A DNA stretch of 64,000 nucleotides, taken from Phyto melanocephala (Eukaryota > Arthropoda > Insecta > Diptera > Rhinophoridae). The position numbers were made by a program, and so were the translations under genes. Of this stretch, positions 50,998 through 61,769 are shown piece by piece. Location: the NCBI GenBank assembly GCA_941918925.1, contig OW799233.1, positions 179,149,235 to 179,213,234 on the forward strand, given 5' to 3'. The first letter of the stretch is position 1. Each line of letters begins with the position of its first letter. The notes under the pieces were generated by a model. It searched no databases. It was not told the DNA's origin and saw only the letters and a list, made by a program, of their open reading frames with translations.

Positions 50998-51843
50998 TCG
51001 GGTGAGTCATCGTGAGGTTTAAAAATCAATAGGTTTTTTTTGACAGATCGTGCATGACTCATATCAAACTGCTAGTCTTCATGAAAAGACTCATACCACA
51101 ACTGAATCACCAAATTGTTCTGCTGCATTACGAAAAACAGCATTCTGTGAGAAATTAAAATCCGGTGATTTATCTTGAAATTTTGTTCAGTGATAAAGCA
51201 CATTTCTGGTTCAGTGGAAACGTTAATGAACAAATTTGCCGTATTTGGACTGATGACCAACCCGAAGAGTACCAAGAGCTACCAGTAATATCCATTAAAA
51301 ACAACGTTATGGTGTGGTTTATGGGCTGGTGGAACCTTTGGTCCGTTCAAAAATAAGACTAATCACAATCTTACCGTCAATGCTAACCGTTATCGCAAAA
51401 TATCTAATGACTATGTGCTTTCTGAAATTCAAGCGCAGGGTCTCTGACTTCAACAAGGCGGAGCTATTAGCTATACAGCGCGTGAAACAATGGCCTTGTT
51501 AAAAAATCATTTTTGTAAGAACTTAATTTTACGGTTTGCTATAGTAACTTGGCCACTTAGATCTTGCGATCGCACCTTTAAACTATTTGCCCAGGGGATA
51601 CGTAATACGATTGACGCTTTGAAAGCCAACATTACTCGTGTTCGTGAGATATCAATCGCTATGCTCGAACAAGTCGCCCAAAATGTTAACTTTCGACGTA
51701 GTCGTGTGTAACATTTACATGATATCATTTTCAAATAGTAAATGCCATAAATGGTTTTTAGCCGATAATAAAAATGTTAAGTTCAATTTAAAGTTAATGT
51801 GTTTTTTTACATTATTAATCATACCGCACGATGAATCACCCGA
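50998..51843 (+). mobile_element. DD41D-type mariner element with both ends, decayed inside
   Basis: The left end TCGGGTGAGTCATCGTG and the right end (complemented TCGGGTGATTCATCGTGCGG) are flanked by TA. The interior, plus strand, keeps LEILFSDKAHFWFSGNVNEQ, a damaged VMVWFMGWW block, LQQGGAISYTARETMALLKN and TWPLRSCDRTFKLFAQG. The second catalytic Asp is now Gly (QQGGA) and the third is lost. The N-terminal DNA-binding half is missing, which explains the 846-bp size. Confidence 0.82.
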
Positions 51844-52274
51844 TATAAAATAATACGAAATCGTCTTTTAAATTTTTTTCTTTTATTGAAGTTTGACATT
51901 CAGTAGAAGTCGTTATAGAGATTATCGTGTTACAGTCAGGATACACTTACACAGGTGACGGTGTCAGACCAGCTGATTGTTTTTTTGTGTCCCAATGTAT
52001 GTCGACTCCATATATAAAAAAGAGATTATAGTGCCAAGAATTGTCAAACTTCATTTATAAAAAAAGAGAGACAAAAATTGCTCTCCTTTACGCTATCTAT
52101 CACCTTATGTAATTACAGCAGCAGATTGATATTTAATATCAAAATGTCACACAATACAATAAACCAATAGACTAAATGCTGTTTTACCTTGAATTGTTTC
52201 CAAAAGAAAAAGCTCAATTAATACATCCAAATTTTTGAATTAAAAGTAATTCATGACAAATCTAATGTTTGCAA

Positions 52275-52360
52275 TTTTTTTTAATAGTGGACTAATAAGT
52301 AGTGCATTAATCTGTCAGTCTGAGGGTTGCGGGTTTTATTTACGCCAAAGGCTCTAGTCT
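52275..52360 (+). repeat. tRNA-like (SINE-type) patch
   Basis: The sequence GTGGACTAATAAGTAGTGC, TCTGTCAGTCTGAGGGTTGC and GGGTTTTATTTACGCC reads like a worn tRNA with a D-arm/box A-like part and a T-arm (GCGGGTTTTATTTACGC can fold). The box B consensus GGTTCGANTCC is degraded. It could be a tRNA-derived SINE head or a pseudogene; no poly(A) or duplication was found. Confidence 0.3.
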
Positions 52361-53064
52361 GTTACGCTACAACAAGCAAGCGATTCAAGCGATTCAGTTA
52401 TAATATAATTTGTAATTATTTTGTTGCATTGAAAAATGTAATAAATAATAAAATTTTATTTTAAAAAATATTTAACGTTATTTAGGCAACAACTTAATTT
52501 AATAATAGCATTTACTTAAGTCATGGCCAATGCCCTTTTAATAGTTTTTAATTATTTTTTTTTGTTCGTTTCTGTGAAGAACCTTTCGATTATTAATTGT
52601 AGTAATTAACTGTTGTTTAATACACACTTTAACTCATATTCTTACAACTTCATGCGATATGACTTGAAAGAAACATTCAAAAATAAAACACACATTCATT
52701 ACTACTACATTCATAAATTTGTTGCCTCTAAGCGGCCAAGTCATTAATACTCATTACCATCATTAGTATGCCAACGAAAAGAAGAAGGAAAAAAAAACAA
52801 ATAAGAAATAGTAACTTTAAAATAAAAGACGAAACAACTTAAAGCCCACTGAACTTAAGTTCATATTAAAAGCTGTAATAAAAACTGAAAGAGTTAAGTG
52901 CTAAAGCCCACATTTAATTTTGAACCTCGTTTTATTTAATACTCGTATGTAGTGCAAAAAAAGTAAAACATCTTGAAAATAAAAATTACTGTTTACTAGA
53001 ACAATAACGCTGATGATGAACTGAATTAATTACCATAGTACGTATACTTGATATATAAATAAAG

Positions 53065-53350
53065 GGTGACCCAATAAGAGCGCAGTATTTAAATTTAATT
53101 TGTAAAAACAACTTATAAAAAAACAATTTTTATTGAAAAAACCCGCATTTATTTAATGATGCTCTATTTTACACCATTTGAATATTGTACGCGTGGAAAC
53201 GCAGATCTTTTGCTTAAACTTGTTCCATAGTGTTTATGGAAATGTTTAATGCCGAATAGAAAATCATGGATTCTCGGCCACACTTTCCTTTACTGTGTCT
53301 TTATTTTCAATTGACCTACATGTACAAAAACCTTAGTTCTTTATCCATCC
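53065..53350 (-). pseudogene. Very worn mariner-like transposase fragment
   Basis: It starts with an end-like AAAGGGTGACCCAATAAGAG. In complement, AKDLRFHAYNIQMV near 53170-53215 resembles the K-D-L-H-L-H-A-Y-K-V-Q-L block of the DD41D elements at 41220 and 53865. The rest is unreadable. Confidence 0.3.
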
Positions 53351-53558
53351 TTAAAAATGTGGTCTCAAATGTTGTTATTGAAAGCCTTGCTGTCGATTCA
53401 TTTGGCGCATAATTGCGACCAAAAACTTAAAGTAACTGGAGAACTGTTTTGGCTAAACTTACATCATTTCTGTAATGTTTTTTTTTACAATAATTACAAT
53501 TTTTTTCCTTGAATACATTTTCATATTCCTCAATCGCGGGGATTGTACGTGACAACTA

Positions 53559-54266
53559 AAGGGTGGTTAAATTTTAAGGGCCGATGTTGAATGTGAACCA
53601 CACCTAAACGTGAAAATGGGCGTTCAAATCAAAATGCATATCGTGTACTTCGTTATTTTTTGGTCAATTTAATCTTCCAAATGTGCGTAAAATCGGAAAA
53701 ATCGGGAAAAAAATTGATCAAACCGGGTCTGTAATAGAAGTGAAAACAACAGTGCATGCTCGTACAGCAGAAGATATTGCTGCTGTTTGCGATAGTGTGG
53801 CTGAAGACTCGTCGTCTTGCCCAACAATTGCATCCTTCACGCAGGTCGTTGATGAACAATATGCATAAAGACTTGCATTTGCACGCTTACAAGGTGCAAT
53901 TGACTCAAGAACTAAAGCCTCTTGACCATTCCACACGTAGATGATATATTTTCGAAGAAAATCATCTTCAGTGATGATCCACATTTTCATCTCTTTCAGA
54001 ATTGCCGCAATTGGGCGAATGATAATCCAAGAGTGATTGTCGAAAAACCAATGCACCCACAAAGAGTGGTGAGGTTTATGGGCTTGCGGCATAACCGGGC
54101 CGTATTTTTTCCAAATTAAGGCCGGTTAGGTAGTTACTGTGAATGGTGTTCGCTATCGTTAGATGATAACGAATTTTTTATGGCCCAAATTGGAAGATAT
54201 GAATGTGGACGATATGTGGTTTCAACAGGACGGTGCCACTTGCCACACAGCTAACGAAACAATTGA
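53559..54266 (+). mobile_element. DD41D-type mariner element, internally deleted and 3' truncated
   Basis: The left end AAGGGTGGTTAAATTTTAAG follows a TA and matches the elements at 34764 and 40789. The transposase pieces are in order but broken: QTGSVIEVKTTVHARTAEDI, RRRSLMNNMHKDLHLHAYK, KKIIFSDDPHFHLF, and MNVDDMWFQQDGATCHTANE, where the sequence stops at about 54266. No third catalytic Asp and no right end. It is closest to the 40789 copy (nearly the same LHAYKVQLTQELKPLDHS block). Confidence 0.75.
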
Positions 54267-54761
54267 AATCCGACGGTCTTGTTGCGATACCCGATACAAT
54301 ATGACTATAATATTTAAAGTATAGTATAAACTCGTAAATGAACTTCATTGGTCTCTAACAAAATGTTGTTGCTAAGGTGTTTCCAAAATTAATAGTATGT
54401 ACTATTGTATAATATTAAATCAAAACTAATGCAAGGTAAAAAACGCTTCTACAAGGAATGCTACAAATAAATTTAGAAGCCAAAAAGGGGACACGGAAAT
54501 TAAAATCAAATTTCATACAAAAATATGTACTCATGTTGTATAATCCACGACGAAACATATGTACTGGCAGATTTTTAGTAGTTTCTGGGTCAACATTTTT
54601 ATGTTGCTAATGCTCGAGGAAAGATAAGTTTAATACTTAAAATAGAAATTAAAAATTTATAAAAAGTTCTTGATATGGCAAGCTTTTTGCAGTTGCGACA
54701 AAAGAAGCAAATCATTTGTTGAAGTGGGTTCTTTAAATACCTTAATATACATAAAAGCATA

Positions 54762-55625
54762 CACCAATACCTCACTTTGCGTCGTGGTTACGTTCCCAAA
54801 AAACGCGACGCAAATTGAAACGACGCAAAGTGAATTATGATTTTCTATAGCAAACCATGTAAAGATCGAAGATAGGTTCCAGGGTTACGAAAATACTTCT
54901 TTTTAAAAAGAAAATTGAACAAAGTAAACATTTAAAAAACAAAAATAATATAAAATTTTATTACATACATACAAAAAACAAAAAAAAAAAAATAATTAAA
55001 TTCAAAGAAAATAAAATATTCAATTAATTAATAAAAAACAAAACAAAAATTAATCACTGTCTGATGAGTCCATAGTGGATGTTGTCGTAAGTCGGTTTTC
55101 TTTCACAAAAAATTGGTTCAATGTTTGCTGAACAGCTTCTTTTTTTTCAACGTAAAATAAATTTCCTTGTAGCGATTGATATTCGTAGCTACCGTCTGGG
55201 ACACTTTTTTAAAAATATCTCCATAGCTTCGTCAATCAAACACATCGCTTTGGAAATTCGTTTGGAGGTCAAATTCTTCGGAGATTTCTATTGAACGGTC
55301 ACTGTCATCTTCATTAGCAAATTGCAATTCCAGTTGCAATAGTTCTTCATTAGACAATTCTTGGTTGTGCGAGGTTAGCAATTCATTTATGTCAGTCTCA
55401 ATTAGAAAGGGAATCTCCGAGTTTTTATGGCATGGCTCAATTATGTAGAAATAAAAGTCGTTGACATACTTTAGAAAAAAAAAAGAAAGTTTCAAAAATA
55501 AATTAAAGACCAAAACAACGCAACTTCGAAAATCTAACGACGCACAGTGAAAATTAGTACTAATTCAGCAGCAACGCAACTTCGAAAAAACGCAAAACGA
55601 AACGACTCAAAGCGAGGTATTGGTG
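54762..55625 (-). mobile_element. pogo/Tigger-like element with both ends
   Basis: The left end CACCAATACCTCACTTTGCG and the complemented right end CACCAATACCTCGCTTTGAG are near-identical, flanked by TA (54760-54761, 55626-55627). Both sub-ends contain further AACGACGC words, possible binding sites. The interior keeps only the C-terminal tail of a transposase. TIRs with ATACCTCGCTTTG and a TA target are typical of the pogo/Tigger group. Confidence 0.8.
55050..55480 (-). pseudogene. C-terminal tail of a pogo/Tigger-like transposase
   Basis: In complement the sequence reads DINELLTSHNQELSNEELLQ followed by an acidic stretch (ANEDDSDRSIEISEEFDL), then, after frameshifts, a CVIDEAMEIF-like segment, GNLFYVEKKEAVQQTLNQFF and a Ser/Asp-rich end (STMDSSDSD). 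The LLTSHNQELSNEEL motif and the KK-xxQTTLxxFF-like tail are familiar from Tigger/CENP-B-like transposases. The catalytic domain is absent. Confidence 0.65.
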
Positions 55626-56099
55626 TATTTGCAAAGAATGATTCAAAATGTGTCCACATAGTTTTGGCCCGATGTAATATCATGTCACTATGTTAAGAAA
55701 GCTCTGCAATGGTAAAAAACAACAACATAGTTTTTGAATCAAAAGAGGCCAATACTCCAAATTGTCCGAAGCTAGGAACAGTAGAGAGATATTGGGCTCT
55801 TGTGAGAAAAAAATTAAAGAGCACAATGTAGAAGATTTAAAAAAAAATCCAAAAAAGTGACTAAAATAACTATCAAATCTCTCTTGGGAGGGTTTCCAAA
55901 AAGATCTAAGAATTCATAAGTAGTGGTTAGAACTTTAAGTTAAATTTTTATGTGATCTGTAATAAAATATCAATTAATTTAAAAACTAATCGAAACTCTA
56001 AGATCAACTGTTTTCAAACTATTGAATTTGATATAAGTATGTTAAGAAGCAAGATCGTAAACTTGCTCCTGATAAATAGCAACAAAAGTATCTATAAGT

Positions 56100-56310
56100 T
56101 ATTGTAGGGCTGACAAGCAGTTGTGTTTATTTGTCAAAAACTTATAGGTCGATTATGTTGGATTTTAAACGCGATTAATTTCGCAATATTTCCAAAAGAT
56201 TGATACCACATACAGGCCTGTTCAACATGTGGTTGCTTCTAAAAGTTGATTTCAATAAAAACACGGACAGACGGACAAATTCGGCCTCAGGTTTTGTGGA
56301 GAATATAACA
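56100..56310 (-). mobile_element. Fragment of a Helentron-associated element
   Basis: It shows, in complement, CCGTCTGTCCGTGTTTTTAT, TGAAATCAACTTTTAGAAGC and a GATACCATATACAG-like phrase (TGTATGTGGTATCAATCTTT) in the family order. Both ends are gone. Confidence 0.5.
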
Positions 56311-56484
56311 GAAATCTGAATAATGTGAAACAAACAGTTTTGTGTTACACTTCTTCTGCCATGTTGTTTACGTAGAAATATCTGTGTTATTTTTTACCGT
56401 TTCCCAGATCAAGATTTAACTCTCTGGTACATTTGTTACGGTGAAAAAAATTTGACCTTATCGGTTTTGTTTTTTCTGAACCTA

Positions 56485-57300
56485 GCGAACTTTTAGAATA
56501 ATTCAACCGATTTTAGTAATAATATTTCTGTAGCAAAAAGGAATAACTGCTTAAGTCGACATAAGCTAAATGGGAAAAAATAACACTATTACAATCTCGT
56601 AGTTTTACGATAATTTTATCTTCAGGCGAATTTTCAACTATTTTGGACAACTTAACAGGACTTTAGAGCATACACTCAAAAAACAAATCAAGTAATCCGT
56701 ATTTAAATTAAGTCGCAGCGGTGTCATTACCCTACTTCTAACACGGATTTTCTTAAACCAAGTACAAAATATATTTGATTTCAGAATAAATGTGTCAAGA
56801 ACGAATTCCTTTATTTCAGGAATAGTTAAGTCGAAAACATTTGGTTTTTAAAAATTATTAGCGTGATTAAATCCCGAAACCGTACTTGACGTAAAGCTTA
56901 GAACAAGATTCACTCAAGAATAAAAGAGATTGAATTAACAAAAAATCCGCTTGTTTCAAGAATTTGTAACTTAGTTTGATCGCTGAATAGTGCAGTACTT
57001 AATTACTAACGCTTTGGCATTTATTCAGCGATAAGTTTTATTAAAACTAAAAAAAGAAAAACAACGGATTTTTCTCAATTTTTAAAATAGAAACCGGTTT
57101 TTTTTAAGTTCTAAATTTCAAACTATTTAAAAACCGGTTTCTTAAAAAAGTCGAATAATCGATCACCCTTTATAATAGTCTTTAGTTTAAAAAGAATCAG
57201 ATTATAAAAACCAATACAAAAATTTAAAAATGCTTTTCTGAAAAATTATAAAAACAGACATAATCAGTTTTTCCTTATTGCCACAGATTTGTAGACATAA
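56485..57300 (-). mobile_element. Inverted counterpart of the 42137 repeat
   Basis: Complement blocks at 56485-56660 and 57225-57290 match 42235-42400 and 42137-42210 respectively. The intervening 56680-57180 has TCAAGTAATCCG, AAACCGGTTT words (57091, 57130) and ends ATCACCCTTTATA, which looks like another transposon end. Confidence 0.4.
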
Positions 57301-57984
57301 TAATTAATACACAATTTGCGTTAACTGATATAAGAATATGTAACTTTTTTTTACATTTTCTTAAAATATATAGAAAAAAGGAAATAAACAACTGCACACG
57401 ATGGGAGCGGACGAGTTATAACAAAAGAAAATTTCTTTTAACTGATACCATCTTTGTTTGCCTGTCAACCATTTACATTTGTGACGTTTAATAAAAATAT
57501 TTTTAGAGTAAATATTGTTTTTATTTTTTTTTTTCTTTTTTCGTTCTTAAGTATTCGCCTTATCTACTGCTGTTAATACTCTCACAACCATATTTTACTT
57601 TAATTTTATTGTTATAATTAAACTTTATTCGCATTATCTATCTTAAACTTAAACTTGTTGTTTAATTAAGTCGAATGCAAAAAAATGAATGAAAGAAATT
57701 AACAAATGTATGAGGAACAGAGACCAACAAACCCCATTTGTGGTTTCATTGTCATTTTTTTTTATTTTAATTTGTTCATGAATGAAATACACAATTAACA
57801 ACAACTGCGTTCTAAATTAATGCTTTAATTCTATTTTCCCAGCGTAAACTTCTCGCGTACACTCGAAGTGTTTATAATTTATAATATTTGTTGAATATTT
57901 TTTTAATAAGTTCTTTCTTAGCGGTTTGATTTTCTTTACCAATTTAAATTTTTAAAATTATTTGTGAGTCAGAAATAACTTATA

Positions 57985-58900
57985 CCGTTCAATAAGAAAA
58001 CCGTTCTTAAAAATACGTAAATTTATTGAAATATTGTACAAATTCATTAAACGTTAAAATATTAGCATTCTGCTCGATATTTATAAATTTATTTACTTTT
58101 TCCAGAAATCCTCATATTAAAGACTTCATAGTTGGTTCCCATACCCTTTTAAACGTGGCGGTCCATTTATGCTTAAAATCGGACATATCCCGTTATACAT
58201 TTCTTGTGTTATTTAATTCTTTTCTTACAAGAGCCCAATACCTTTCCACAGGCCGAAGTTGTTAACAGTTGGGTAGATTTCCATCTCGTTGTAGAAAATT
58301 TACATTATTGTTTGAATACTACTCAAAAACATTTTTTCCATAATGGCATGATGCTTAATCGGGTTAGAAATATGAAGGCAGTCTTTTCTGTTCTAAGAAT
58401 GGTAAAAGACGTTTTTGCAGACTTTCGTAATATTTATTTCTGTGTTTATCGTGCCTGATATCACAAATGGCTTGCCACACAAGAAAATTCTTGGGAAATT
58501 TTGTTTGTTTTTTCTACGGTGTTGTTCTTAAACATTACCTCGTCCATCAGCCTCATAAAAATCTTAAACCGAAAGTTGTAAAAAGTCTGCCAGTACATAA
58601 GTTTCATTATGCACAACATACAGATGCATTTTTTATATAAAATTTGACTTAAATTTTTTTGCTTCTTATTTCTTCACCGCATTGTGACCTGGAATTTTCT
58701 GAACTTTATACGACTGCGCACAAAAGAATCAGAGTATTTAACAATACGGGTGCTTTTCTGATAAAAGTTTTCGGTGCTCTTCGAAAGAGTTGTTCGACTT
58801 CTTTTGCCTCACCAATACCTGTAAGACCTGTTCTCCTTCCTGATCTATGTTTTCTTTCAATGTTTAAGTCTTCCTTATACTACTTAATGACTTGAAACAG
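57985..58900 (-). pseudogene. Second IS630/Tc1-mariner-type transposase remnant (WALVK type)
   Basis: Same family and orientation as 30216-30961. In complement: a helix-turn-helix region in pieces near 58740-58890, IPGHNAVKK near 58680, then DFLQLSV...DEADGRGNV-like, PKNFLVW near 58480, and RPVERYWALVR near 58225-58260, ending in the shared non-coding tail (CGTTCAATAAG, TACGTAAATTTATTGAAATA). It extends further toward the N-terminus than the other copy but is equally broken. Confidence 0.6.
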
Positions 58901-60273
58901 TGTAACGACGACAGTTCATATTGGAGATTTTTTTAGTTTTAATCTAATTTCTTCTTTTTCTTGAGATTAAGATCACAATTGTTTTGAATTTGTTTTTGTT
59001 TAAATAATTTGTATATTTACCCTAAAGAAGCTATCCATTGTTTAGTAGCTAAATATTAGTTTTTAATAAAAAAGAAAAATGATAAAAGAATATAAATTAA
59101 AAACTTTATAGGATACTTTTTGATTATTTCTTTATGTATTTTTCTTATGTCCATTTTTACCAAAATAACAGTTGTTAGTTAATGATTTAGAAGAGATAAT
59201 ATCCATCATATATTTTAAGGCTAATGCTATTAAAAAAATTATAATTTGTTGGACCAAGGATAAGTTTGGGCTGGAATAGTGTGTATCAGTTTTTTTGACT
59301 CACTCCTTATTTACTATTAATTGTATTCTGCTTAAAGAAGAATAATAATTCAAGCCAAAAGGTAGCCGTCTAAAAACTATGTAGTTTCAGCTTTTAAAAT
59401 TTTAATTTTTGACACACCCAAAAAGCCGCCCCCTTTCTGTTTTTGTTTTTATTTGCGTCACCATTTTAAGTCCGATCGCAACATATTGCATATCGTTGTT
59501 AATGACTTGACTACGGCTAATATTTTAAAATATAAGCTTTTGTTCACTAGTTATAACATTATGCTGAATCTCATTCGTGCAAAGCGAAAGGTCGCTTCGC
59601 TAGAAGTTTTATATTTTGTAATTCAAAGTGATAATAAGATGTGTAAAGGTTAATGACGAAATAGTACCGCAACAAAAATTACAACATAATAAATAAATAT
59701 TTGGTTCAGTCTTTATCTATTGTTTTAGTATTCTTTATTGTAATGTGTGAAATTTCATTACAACCAACAAAAATTAGAATTACAAAGTTAAAAACAAATG
59801 ATAATTACTACACACATACATACATATGTATTTGTACATACATATATAGTAAGTAGAATAGATATGCATACATACTCGTACATATACGGTACGTAGTTAG
59901 TTATATAGACAAAAAATAAAATTATTGTAATGAATAAACGAACAGTACGAGTGTGTGAATGAAAAACAATTCAAAATAGAATTGTATGTTAATATTTCTG
60001 CTGATTTTCCATTTTCATATACCAACTGTTGTACACTTATATACTTGTATTTGTTTGAAAATTTTTCAACTATTCATTTGCTTCAAAAAAGACGAACAAA
60101 AATTAAACAAACAATTTAATTTTATTTTTTTTCTAAAACTTGACCCACTTGTAGAGAAAATAAAGTTCAAATTGTTGCTGTTTTTTTGTAAGAATTCATT
60201 TATTGCTCATATTTGAGTTAAAGTTTAAATTGCACTTTTACTAATAATACTTCATTTTTTGTTTTGTTTACAG

Positions 60274-60505
60274 TTACAATGGCTATTTGCCTCAAGGTGA
60301 TCGTGGTCGCAGACGTTCTAAATTTGTTTTATACAAACGCAATGAACCCAGTGGTGTTAAACGTTCCAAACATTATATTGTCCAATCACCACAAACATCT
60401 AAAGCCATACTCGATGCCAATCAACACTCAATATCATACACATTATCGCGGAATCAGGCGGTTATAGTCGAATATAAAGAAGACACAGAGACCGATATGT
60501 TTCAG
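60274..60505 (+). CDS. Pli: Pellino, third coding exon (start of FHA-like substrate-binding region)
   Basis: This 232-nt exon starts with one base that completes the Gly codon left open by the exon at 46344-46436, then carries 77 codons and ends in phase 0 after CAG. The acceptor is TTTTGTTTACAG and the donor GTAGGTGA. The peptide begins YNGYLPQGDRGRRRSKF and continues through KRSKHYIVQSPQTSKAILDA to VEYKEDTETDMFQ, nearly invariant blocks of Pellino. This part belongs to the cryptic FHA domain with its wing insertion, which binds phosphothreonine on IRAK/Pelle partners (known for the family). Codon use is ordinary and there are no stops, in contrast with the decayed surroundings. The rest of the FHA domain and the C-terminal RING-like domain must lie past the window end. 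Confidence 0.95.
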
Positions 60506-61009
60506 GTAGGTGATATCTGCATACATACAGTATTGGACAAAACTAAAGCACGGACTCCTGCTTATTATGAAACTTTGCAATAACTTGAACAAAATGCTTA
60601 TTTAAAATAAAAAAAATTATTATATTTGAAAGAATTTACTCTTTACGTGTTAAAAACAAAGGAAGAAAATCTGATGCTTGTAGTTTTAAAAAAAATTTAT
60701 TCATGCAAGAACTTCCAAGAATGCAGCGACAAAACTAATGCACGTAATCTTGGATATTTCTTATCGCTTTTGATAATAAAAAACTATTTACAAAAAATGC
60801 CGTTATTTTTTTTAAACAAGTCCAGTGCGTATAGAGAAAATTTGCATTTCATTTTTAGCTGTTGACGTTTTTCGTGAGATACCGAATGTCACGAAATAAA
60901 TAGTTAGCTCATTTAAAAGACAAAATAATAGACGATTTTAATATCGATCACTGTAACCTCAATTTAAAAAAATAAATTTATATTAATCACAACGTGATAT
61001 TAAGATTTA

Positions 61010-61615
61010 TAGGCCGTTATAGTTCTTCGGGTACTTTGTCTATAGAACACAAAGGTGGACGTCCACAAAAAACCAGCAAACTACATTCATGTCGTCAACA
61101 ACCATTGACCCACAATTATCATTAAATGTTACGCCCAGGACAATCTAAAGACGAGCTGTAGAAGGTCGCCTAAAGGCATAAATCACGAAAAAATAAACTG
61201 GCCAGAATTGAAGGGAGCACATTAATTGGACTTCCACACAATTAAATACTGTGTAAATTAATTTGAAAGTTTCCGATGGATTAAGATTAGATCGCAGACC
61301 GAAAAGCCTACCTCTTAATCCACGATGTACAAAAGGTAGAGTGAAACATGGCGGCGGTAACGTTTTGGTCTAGGGGTGTTTTTCAGGCCACGATATCGGT
61401 CCAATTCGTAGAATAAATGAAATAATGGATTGTTTTCTTAATAGAGACATCCTGCAAAATGTAATGCTGCCACATGCATAGGAGGAAAAGCAGATTAAGT
61501 GGAGATAACAACTCACATCTAAATGTGCGAAAAGAACGTCTTGTAATGACCAGGCAAATGGCAAGATCTGAATCCCATAGAAAATCTATAGAAAAATAGT
61601 CCGCGATAGTAATTT
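61010..61615 (+). pseudogene. Tc1-like transposase, many stops
   Basis: Readable blocks are RKGGRPRKTSKL-like near 61040-61085, RRRAVEGRLKA near 61145, RRPKSLPLNP..YKR near 61300, VKHGGGNVLVWGCFSGHDIG at 61342-61400, IMDCFLNRDILQNVMLPHA at 61422-61480, and WQDLNPIENL at 61560-61590. GGGNVLVWGCFS and DLNPIENL are classic Tc1 signatures; the latter holds the catalytic Glu of DD34E. Frameshifts and stops throughout. Confidence 0.8.
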
Positions 61616-61769
61616 ATTTATATTAATATAATATTTCATTAATATTAAATTGACTACGTGCTGTAGTTTTGTCGTCACCAAATAAGGCTTTTTCCCTTTT
61701 TTATTACATTTTGATTATTTTAAGTTAATAAGTTGTTTGCGTTTTATTTTAAGTTTTTTTATAAAAATA

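Larger units (their letters stand above)
46437..60273 (+). other. Pli intron between the two recognised coding exons
   Basis: This intron is 13,837 bp, GT...AG, phase 2. It holds the 959-bp subterminal-repeat element (47308-48266), a Helentron-like copy (49390-50331), DD41D elements (50998-51843 and 53559-54266), a pogo-like element (54762-55625), repeat remnants at 56100-57300 and an IS630-like remnant at 57985-58900. The stretches 48350-49380, 51850-53060 (apart from a tRNA-like patch near 52285) and 58950-60260 show only AT-rich sequence with microsatellite-like TACA/TATG runs. I see no host exon in them. Confidence 0.85.
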
